This document shows positions 56,341 through 64,000 of a stretch of DNA of 64,000 nucleotides, in pieces. The notes beneath the pieces were generated by a model. The model did no database searches. It had not been told where the DNA came from and saw only the letters and a list, made by a program, of their open reading frames with translations. The stretch comes from Orbilia blumenaviensis (lineage: Eukaryota > Ascomycota > Orbiliomycetes > Orbiliales > Orbiliaceae). A program made the translations under genes and the position numbers. Every line of letters starts with the position of its first letter. The stretch's first letter is position 1. The stretch is taken from NCBI GenBank assembly GCA_036872755.1, contig JAVHNS010000004.1:1240001-1304000 (forward strand), in the 5' to 3' direction.

Positions 56341-59002
56341 TGGCATCAATCTAGGCCTTTTATCGTGCTACTCGGGCATTCAGAGTTTCATCCAGACCAT
56401 GTTCTCTCGACTGATATAATTAAAATTCATCTCAATTTGTTGCATATTGTTAAATTATCATGATGAGAGGAAATCGCAAAATTGAAAGCTTTCGAGCAGA
56501 GGAACAGTTCTTGGATTATGATAAATGCCTCTTCCACGGGATATGCCATGGCAAGCTCAGCCGTCCATTAGGTAAAGAAGTGAATTCCAAGATTTTGACG
56601 CAGTCTCATACGATCGAAGAGTCTAGTCTCCTTCCCGGCAAAGAGTCTACGTACATGTATGTATATACGTATACGAAGGTGGAAGCACAGGCACGAGCAC
56701 ACCAACTGTTGGTGGCCATAGTTACCATAAGGCCTGAGCCCCGATGCGCATCGCTGCTCAGGCCCCCTGATTAACCTGAGTACTTAGATGCATCGATGTA
56801 CTGTGTTTTCTTTCAGCCTCGACGGGCCATTGGGTGACGCAGCTGATGCCAGGATTTATCTGGAGACCACTAGCTAAGTATAGTAATGTTGGAACTCGTA
56901 GATGGTACCGAGGCTTTCACAGTTGGTTCACATGCGTATGTAGTCCAGAACTATACATGCACATGGCAGTTTAAATTGTTCCAACTTTGCAATATAAGTC
57001 GAAATTTGGATTGTTGGGTTTAAGTTCCAGAGCTGACAAGTGACACGCCGAAATTGTTGCTAAAGCCGCTTTGGCCAAGCCAAATGCTTTTAGTTCCAGA
57101 CTCTCGGCGTTTAAGCTTTCGGGGCTTATTTTTATGGCGTCATAGGTAAAATGAATCCATGATATTAGATTTGGAAAATGAACTATCCTCCTGGAATCGA
57201 CGCTTCTCCAAAAAAAGGTCGGGCATTTCCCGTTATTTTGACTGCTTATTGCGCATGGTCGCTTACATTCGGGACAGGTCTAAGAAATGGCGGACCCGAA
57301 GTAATGATATTGAAGTAACGATCTACAAAAAGTTGGTGATGGTGACAGCGGGAACACGAAACCTGTTGAATCCTTGTCGAACGCTGTGACCTGTTGGGAC
57401 CAATGGGTGTGTGCTTTGTGTGGAGGGCAATTTAACGCCCAACCTGGTCGGTTCTACCAACCTGCATACAGATAAAGGGCACCACCTATGAGAAACCAAA
57501 CACGTCCCCGTGATACGTTGGACAGGGTGAATTTCCAGAATATCCGAGCCGTGCTCACTGGGCCGTGCTTTTCGACCGCCAGGCACCAAGTGTTATGCCA
57601 ACCAAATTTGATGAGAGGTGACTTAGTCAAATTGAACGCTGGTAAAGGAGAGTGCATATATGCGCAGATGCACTTCGGTTTTCTTTCTTTCTTTTTTTTT
57701 TTCTTTAAAGACATCTCTCTGGGGCTCGCTACCACCAATAAAAGGGTCTCATCAAAAAAACATATATATTCAGGGATGCGTCTGATCATGCATGGAAGCT
57801 GGGGAATGGTGGAGAGGATCCCGAGATCGCGAGGGACTAGACCGCGCCACATGTGGAGTCTAGCCTAGCGATTCCCGCCTAGATTTGATCCCGATTGCAA
57901 GATTGAGCTCTAGCTGAAATGATAAAAAGCTCGGGTCGCACAAGGCCAAGTTCCTTGACGCTGTGGAATTTTCCTGCTGGTGCATGCTTCCCCTCATATC
58001 ATGGCAGGATCCACGGAAAGATCCGGTTGCAAATTTTGCGACGGGTCTCTCTCAACGGGAGAAAATAATCTCATGTCTGCTTGGATTCAAGGCTAGGGAG
58101 AAGATATCCCCGCTGCCCATTCCACTAGCAGGTCAGACGGTTGGCTGGTGCTGGGACTCGTTTAGAAGAGATCTCGATCTGGAGGCAGGGGTGAGGAGGC
58201 GTCAGGATGTCCCGAAACCTCAGGGCCGGGTATTGCCCACGAAACCTTTCGTGGACCAGAATGCGCCATCCAGGACTTCTTCCATGAATCGAACAAAATA
58301 AGCTTGCCAGAAAAAATCAAGGTTCTGTAACCTTCCTGAAGTCCAACCCAAAAATTGCTTTTTGTGCTGCCGTTCCACAGCCATGTGTGAATTGGCTCCA
58401 GGCTAGCTTTTTGACTCCTGGGGGGCAACTGAGATTCGATTCTGGCAGTCCGTCGTTCAAACGCTTGTGGGGGCTCGAGATCTTGCATAAAATATAGGCT
58501 CTGGAAGCATAGCATCGTCTCCTCTTTCCCTTCCTCTCTATTTCTTTGTTCTCGATAATATCCCCCTCTCGATGGGCACATGTACAAAATACAACAGGAC
58601 CGGCGCACACGACCAAGACTGAAAGGAGCCTTTGGAGACCATCTACAAACCCAGCGATCTGTGTTGGTATTCAGAGGGCCCAACACACTTCACCGTCTAT
58701 CACAACACGAGATCCAAAAGCTGGCCGTGGTGCTTCAAAGGAGGAACATTAAGAAGAAGCCCCAAAGGAACTGGTGACTTCAGCTGGTCATCAACCTGTC
58801 TCTTCATCCTTACCAACATTATCACGATACATCATTGACATCGCTCGCCTCCGTGCCTCCAACATCTGTCAGCTCCAAACCCCCTCGTTGGTTGTGGATA
58901 TATATATACTTCAGCACTATCGTTTAGTTCCCTCTCGTAGTCGCCATTATAGTTAGTCTATATATTCTGCTTTGTCGACATTAGTCGTTTCTCTCCTTTA
59001 CA
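56341..59002. promoter_or_regulatory. 2.7-kb region upstream of RGS gene
   Basis: No supported gene, although overlapping open frames occur on both strands between 57450 and 58690. The right half is GC-richer than other gaps. It contains a long pyrimidine tract (57679-57705), short CT-rich runs near 58510-58545, and a TATA-like ATATATATATA at about 58899, about 100 bp before the RGS start. Long upstream regions are common for fungal signalling genes, and this one may hold a long 5' leader. Confidence 0.45.
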
Positions 59003-60447
59003 ATGGCCTCCCAACCAAATGCACATTCCACCACTGGTACAGTCATGCAAAGTTTCAGCTGGATCTTTTACCAACGCCCAGCCAAAGGGCTTAAGACCGC
59101 TGAGAAACTTGACTACCAGAACTGCGTCAAAAGCACTTGTGGCGCCAACTTCACTGCTGCCGGTATCCCACCAAGTCTTTCACTAGACAGGATCCTGCAA
59201 AACGAAACGGCTTCGGTATGTTCTAAGACAGACGCTCGTCAGCGGTGTTAATAACTTCATGTCTGATAGACGCTAACAAGTTGCTAATACAGCCATGCTC
59301 GCTATCCGATCTTCTGAACTACCTACGCTATATCGAACATTCCCCCGAGCACCTTGAATTCTACCTCTGGCACGAAGATTATATTAAGAGATTCGATGCT
59401 TTGAGCGCTGAAGAGAAAGCACGCTCTCCCGCCTGGACCCTCAATAAAAATGGTGTTCCAACTGTTGGGCATAGCTCCATGGTTTCTACACCCAGATCCA
59501 ATAGCACTATTTCCCGAGGCAGCTCTTTCGACGACAAGGACAACTTATCCTCTTTCAACTCAAAAAAACCCTCCCTAGTCTCTGAGGAATGTAAGTTACT
59601 TGCTGGGCCCCTTGATATTAGGAAACTCAAAATTCCTCAGCTCGCTAACCCCAGCTGTGTAACAACTGAATAGTTTCATCTCAGCCTTTCCGAGCGGAGA
59701 TATCTCGTATTATCGCTCGTTACATAGCCCCTGGTGGGGCTAGGGAGCTCAATATTTCCTCACGAGATAGGGAGTCCACAATGCAGGCTTTATCTTATAC
59801 TACCCATCCATCCGCTGTCATGAACCTTAAGGTTGACTGTGACAGCTACCTTCGCCACCAATCCCATCCTAACTTCATTCGATGGGTCATAGCCAACTGT
59901 ACCAGCCCTCGTATGAATTTTGCATATTCGTTAGGTTCCTCATTGCTCGTTTCCGCTATCCTCGTCAGCCTTTTCCTCACACTCAGTTCCGTCCCACGAG
60001 CATGGCGACTCTTTGGCGCTCTCCTTTGGTCAGTAGGCGTTATAATTCTTGTTTGTGCATGGAAAGGAATCTGCCTTGTTCTTATGGCCATGGGCCATCG
60101 TCGCCTTCTCGAACCATGGGAGATTAAATACGACGACATCGAGGATGATAAGAGCATGGCAGCCAGCAGCTTCGACGATGTTCTTCCAGATAGTTGGGAC
60201 GATGCCCCATGGATGCAACGTGACAAGAAGAAAGCCTGGCTTAGTCGAGTCTTTGGAGATGTGAGTTTCCAGCCAATATACTCAAATAATCATATCACTA
60301 ACCTTTACCTAGACTGTTCCCGTTGAAGATGGTCAAGTTCGCCGCCTTCAGGACATCATCTTGCTACAAGGAGCTGGGCTTGCTGTCCTCGGAACCCTTC
60401 CATTTATTGCAGTATTCATGGCAATTCCTCAAGGTCACCTCATATGA
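59003..60447 (+). CDS. RGS-domain protein with C-terminal membrane helices
   Basis: Four exons: 59003-59215, 59293-59590, 59674-60260 and 60313-60447. Introns are 77, 83 and 52 nt; phases join to 410 residues. An RGS (regulator of G-protein signalling) fold begins near residue 74: S-D-L-L-N-Y-L-R-Y-I-E-H-S-P-E-H-L-E-F-Y-L-W. It is interrupted by a Ser-rich loop of about 60 residues. It then resumes with F-R-A-E-I-S-R-I-I-A-R-Y-I and ends near H-P-N-F-I-R-W-V. Two hydrophobic helices follow (about 252-310) and a third near 385-405, which would anchor it in a membrane. RGS proteins speed GTP hydrolysis by G-alpha subunits and so switch off signals for growth, sporulation or pathogenicity. Fungal RGS proteins with such tails are known. 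Which G-alpha it acts on cannot be told. Confidence 0.88.
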
Positions 60448-62037
60448 TTCACTCTTGTTTTCCCTTACGACATCAGTTCCCTCGTCTTCTGTAAATTATG
60501 TTTCTCCTAATACCCTTATTTTCTTTTTTTAAAAGCAGAGGACAGCTTCACAGTCTCGCCTCACTTGTATTCATATTTCCGTGGGGATTGTTCTGCCTAT
60601 GTTCTCTGTATAGGCAAGCCCCTTTTGCCAGATAATTTTTTCATTAAACTTGGGGGGCACTTTTGCTTTGTTAAAAATTTTTTTATTTCGAGCAGGCCTT
60701 ATGGAGTTTTTGTTTAGGGATGTTGCTATTACAATCTATTTAATGTGCTATACAAAAGGAGAGATAGTCATTGTTCTTCTTACAGCGTCTACATCGCTTG
60801 ACACTTTTTCAAACAGCCACATTTACGGTGAATTGATCGACCAACTGTAACCTACCCGTGACAATATGCGGATGGAATTTTAATCTCGAGTGGCTTTGGT
60901 TTCTATAGTCTCTCAAATTAGGCTTTCAGTCTGGGTGAATGGACACGACGTGTTTTCATTGCTCTGGAAGCCATGGCATCCTACCAGTTGAAAGTTTCTC
61001 GGGTATTAATTTTGATTTACGAGCATAAGGCCATTGCTTGCAAAGTTTCGGAACCCCAAGGCGCCGAGAGTCCGTGGAGGTTATCGTAGCCCAGCAGCCT
61101 TATAGGTAACCATGGTCAACGTATGAAAAAGCCCTGTACTCCAGATTTCGAAGGCTCTCAGGTGCATATGTACATGTGCACATTCAGATATGACACTTCG
61201 AAAAAGGGTCTCGGCCTCAATCCCACAGGGCTAAAACAAAGCCACATAGAAGCCCCCGCAAATTTGGTTCTAGGATATAGTTATAACAAAGCTTTTGATT
61301 AAGAATTTACGGTTATACCTCCAATCCACTGGCCAAGAGATGCATTTGCCTCAATCGAAGCGCCAACGAACATTCCGTATCGCCAAATAAGATTTTCCTT
61401 GGTGAGATGAGCGCTCGAAGTAAGGTACAAAACTCTATTTTCTTGGTAAGATCCTTTAGAGTTCTAACCCTCATGATATAACTTTTAAAATTCATTCATG
61501 GCATCTCCAGGAACCAAAGTCTATTCCGCGTCCGGTTGAACTAGAAGAACTTTATATCTACTTGATTCGCGGTCAATTCGGCCAAGAAATACTAACCGTC
61601 TGGAAGGGTTTTTCGGCGGTCCATTTAATTTCAGAAAATCGAAATCCGGTCATTGATGCACTTAGAATACTTATTTTTGTGAAATTTAATTGCTTGGAGT
61701 CTATCCAACAAAGCACCATCTCAAAAGCTTTTCCGCGGATACTCTTCATGTCGCAGGAATTTCCTGATTAGCCCCCACAGCCTCATCGCATATCGCCTCG
61801 GTGAGACATTTGATTGAGGCTTGAAAACAGTCAACTAGAATTTTTTCTATTATACACTATAGATTCATAAGTATTTAAGCACTTCGTTCCCCATGTGGCT
61901 TGACGTACTGAGAGGGCGTAGGTTATAATAATAAAACATTCAAGCTATTATTAATAGACCCTAGCTATTCAAACTTCAAGACCTCTTTCATATACATCTA
62001 GTATCTACCAGTATAGATACATACGTACAAGCCCATA
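60448..62037. other. Convergent intergenic region
   Basis: 1.6 kb between the RGS gene (+) and the kelch gene (-). It is AT-rich with T-runs in the RGS 3' region (about 60520-60540 and 60671-60690). No supported gene. Confidence 0.5.
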
Positions 62038-63226
62038 TTAATTGAACTTCAATAGCCAAACATCTCCAAGTCTTTCATTATCCTCTCCAAGTCCACCATG
62101 AAGAATCACCCCATCCTTCCCCTCAACCTCGACGACATCAGCGTCGAACCATCCTCTTGGAGCTGGTCCAACTGTTTCCCACTCAACCTTCTGCCAAGAT
62201 TTCTCTTCAATATCAAATATCCAAGCATCATCCCACATTCTTCCCGCTCCAGCATGTCCTAATGGTGAGGGCCTACCTTCACCGAACATCGTGAGCAGGT
62301 ACTGTCTACCTTCGATCCGGACTGTCAACAGTGTTCCAACGCTTCGCGGGCCCGGGCCTTCTATTCCATCTGGTTTGAAAACCACCCGTTCCCAATCATG
62401 GGTACGAGGTGTATATACATCGACGATACCACCAATTTCTTCGGTCCCGGAGTATCCATTCATCCGCGCGACGTTTATAGTCCTGGATTGAAGATCTTCA
62501 AAGCAGCATATCGAGGTCCCACCTCGTGAGACCCCAGGTGCATCAGGAAGCTTTGTCCAGATATTTCCCTTGGGGTTATAGCTCCAAAAGTCAGATAACC
62601 GCCCGGACTCCGGACACCCAGCGTGGATGTATATCAGCCCGTCCGCCGCGCTTGCTGTGGCTGCGTGGTAGCTACGTCCAAGCGGAAATGGAGTAGTGGG
62701 GTCGTTTGGGAGGAGAAATTCCCAGCCTGATGATGGATTGTATTTCCAGACACCGCCATTCTCTTCGAGTGGTGTCATTGCTAGCCCCCCGCGGCCGCTG
62801 AAAAGATAAAGCGTCCCATCAAGAACTGCGACCGTGCTGCCAACGCGCGGGATGGGAGAAGGTGAGGCATTGGGGAGTGTAGATGCCGTCGCTTTAATTC
62901 GTTTATATGTATATTAGTATCATTTTCCCCCATAAATAGATATAGATATAGAAGTATAATGAGAAAATAGGTAATTTGTAAAGGCAAGCTCCCCGATTTC
63001 TACACCCGTATGACCGTCGAGCAAAGAATAAGAAAAAAGTTACGGGCTACACACCAGTACTGCCATCAAGGCTTATAAGGTCGAGAGCGCTGTCGACGGG
63101 AACTCTGGCTGTAACCTCACCACCGTAGATGTAGACCTGCTGGCCAACAACAGCAAGGCTCTGCGAAGACCTTTTGAGGCGGTCCGATTCGGCGAGCTTG
63201 CTCCAAGTACCTTTGACCGGCGCCAT
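62038..63226 (-). CDS. Kelch-repeat protein (galactose-oxidase-like beta propeller)
   Basis: Two exons, 63226-63055 and 62891-62038, with a 163-nt intron, give 341 residues. At least four to five kelch-like blades are visible. Each pairs a Gly-Gly-type strand (V-Y-I-Y-G-G-E, L-Y-L-F-S-G-R-G-G, I-Y-I-H-A-G, V-I-L-H-G-G-L) with a downstream Trp strand (W-S-K-L, W-K-Y-N, W-T-K-L, W-E-R-V, W-Q-K-V). No catalytic Tyr-Cys pair as in true galactose oxidase and no signal peptide are seen, so it is probably an intracellular beta-propeller. The fold is shared with nitrile-specifier and epithiospecifier-like proteins and with scaffold kelch proteins, so the function is open. The Met at 63226 was preferred over one 18 codons upstream because it opens directly into the first blade. 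Confidence 0.84.
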
Positions 63227-64000
63227 TCTAGAATAGAAAGGCCTTTGATGTGTATACTGAAAAAAAGAAGGAAGAGCCAAAAAATTTAAGGTCGAAAACT
63301 GAAATTGTAGGCTACCACTGAGGACTTTGGACTGGTGTGAAAGTTGACGTCAGTCTGAAAACATGGCCAGGTACACCGGCGTTTATATACAGGCACCCTC
63401 AACCCTCCCGCTTCAATAGCTTACTCAATGACATCTAGCGTGCCGCTTAAGACAAGATTATCTATCGCAGCATTTCGGAACCCTAAATGGCTCAGAATGT
63501 CCTGGAACTCCGCTCTCCGGATGGCCTTTCTGCAGGTTCAAACTCAATTTGTGGTGGGGGATATATCGATATCAGGCCATAGGTGTAGGACGACAATGTT
63601 CGTCGACAGAACTGGTTTAACTTGGCCCCACTTCTGGTGCAGAGGGTGGCAGGGATGGATACCAACTTTCTCGCCGAAAGTCCGAAGTGCGCCCGACGAG
63701 ATTCGCATGCCGTTTGCCACTTCAATTCTCTACCCGTGTCGTGTCTCTCAGGGCATCTGATCTGTGACTTGACACGTAGTGTTTCCAGTGGTGTTATATA
63801 AGTATAGATACTTAAATTCTTGAGTAGGTAGGATGGGTTTACGTGAGGTCAGCTCCAGGCTGACACAGCGCTGAAAAGAACATCCAACAGAGACCAACTC
63901 AAAAAAAATACAACAGTCACGTCGCTGTTGAGCCCCGACAAACAGAGCCTCTATAGCTCTAGGGATGCAACATTGATACCCCTTCTCCCGGCGCTTTTCA
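63227..64000. other. Right-edge intergenic region
   Basis: Promoter side of the kelch gene. Overlapping short open frames on both strands (63428-63760) show no motif. No supported gene. Confidence 0.45.

Noticed and set aside
57454..57868. Opposed 126- and 132-codon frames
   Set aside because: They mirror each other across a pyrimidine tract that encodes homopolymer runs; no domain.
58162..58686. 174-codon minus-strand frame upstream of the RGS gene
   Set aside because: No motif, mixed composition and overlapping frames on the plus strand; not enough to call a gene.
1..64000. tRNA, rRNA, CRISPR arrays, intact transposons
   Set aside because: A visual search for tRNA B-box-like GTTCGANNC on both strands gave only hits inside coding sequence or without a cloverleaf; no regular direct-repeat/spacer array and no transposase or reverse-transcriptase frame was seen.

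Overview
The window is nuclear DNA of a filamentous ascomycete (Pezizomycotina). The evidence is the gene structure: short GT-AG introns of about 50-195 nt, some with CTAAC/CTGAC-like branch sites, and families typical of these fungi (FluG-like protein, tyrosinase, RGS-membrane protein, Clr5-domain protein, TAP-like hydrolase, DUF4419). The Tyr/Pro-rich proteome and long AT-rich gaps would suit a Leotiomycete-like genome, but that placement is a guess. All gene models below were spliced by hand and checked for reading phase; none has been compared with a database.

Layout. 1.0-4.7 kb: an intronless amino-acid permease (+) converging on a Thr-rich secreted protein (-). 4.7-8.3 kb: AT-rich gene desert. 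8.3-9.5 kb: acidic Cys-rich protein of unknown function (-). 10.5-13.4 kb: FluG-like amidohydrolase/glutamine-synthetase fusion (-), divergent from a four-exon HIT-domain gene (+, 14.1-14.9 kb). 16.5-18.5 kb: DHA1-type MFS transporter (+). 18.5-22.8 kb: second desert. 22.8-24.0 kb: secreted Cys-rich protein with internal Lys-Arg sites (+). 25.5-27.4 kb: F-box protein (+). 28.4-28.9 kb: small Cys-rich protein with a hydrophobic tail. 29.8-33.2 kb: 11-exon tyrosinase with a very large Pro/Gln-rich insert. 36.4-38.4 kb: secreted TAP-like alpha/beta hydrolase (+), converging on a Ca2+/H+ exchanger (-, 39.3-41.0 kb). 42.3-44.7 kb: large secreted Ser/Thr-rich protein (+), converging on a Clr5-domain protein (-, 44.8-47.5 kb). 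48.3-49.6 kb: SGNH/GDSL esterase (-). 50.9-53.0 kb: DHA2-type 14-TM MFS transporter (-). 55.1-56.3 kb: DUF4419 protein (+). 59.0-60.4 kb: RGS protein with C-terminal membrane helices (+). 62.0-63.2 kb: kelch-repeat protein (-).

The genes do not form an obvious biosynthetic cluster: there is no polyketide, peptide or terpene synthase. They read as an ordinary arm region mixing nutrient uptake, secretion, export, ion homeostasis and signalling. The most unusual object is the tyrosinase. A roughly 285-residue, Cys-free and almost Tyr-free low-complexity segment lies between its copper-binding domain and its C-terminal lid domain, and that segment carries two similar Gly-rich amphipathic stretches. 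The secreted proteins with repeats or processing sites are the next most interesting. No tRNA, rRNA, CRISPR or intact transposon was recognised.
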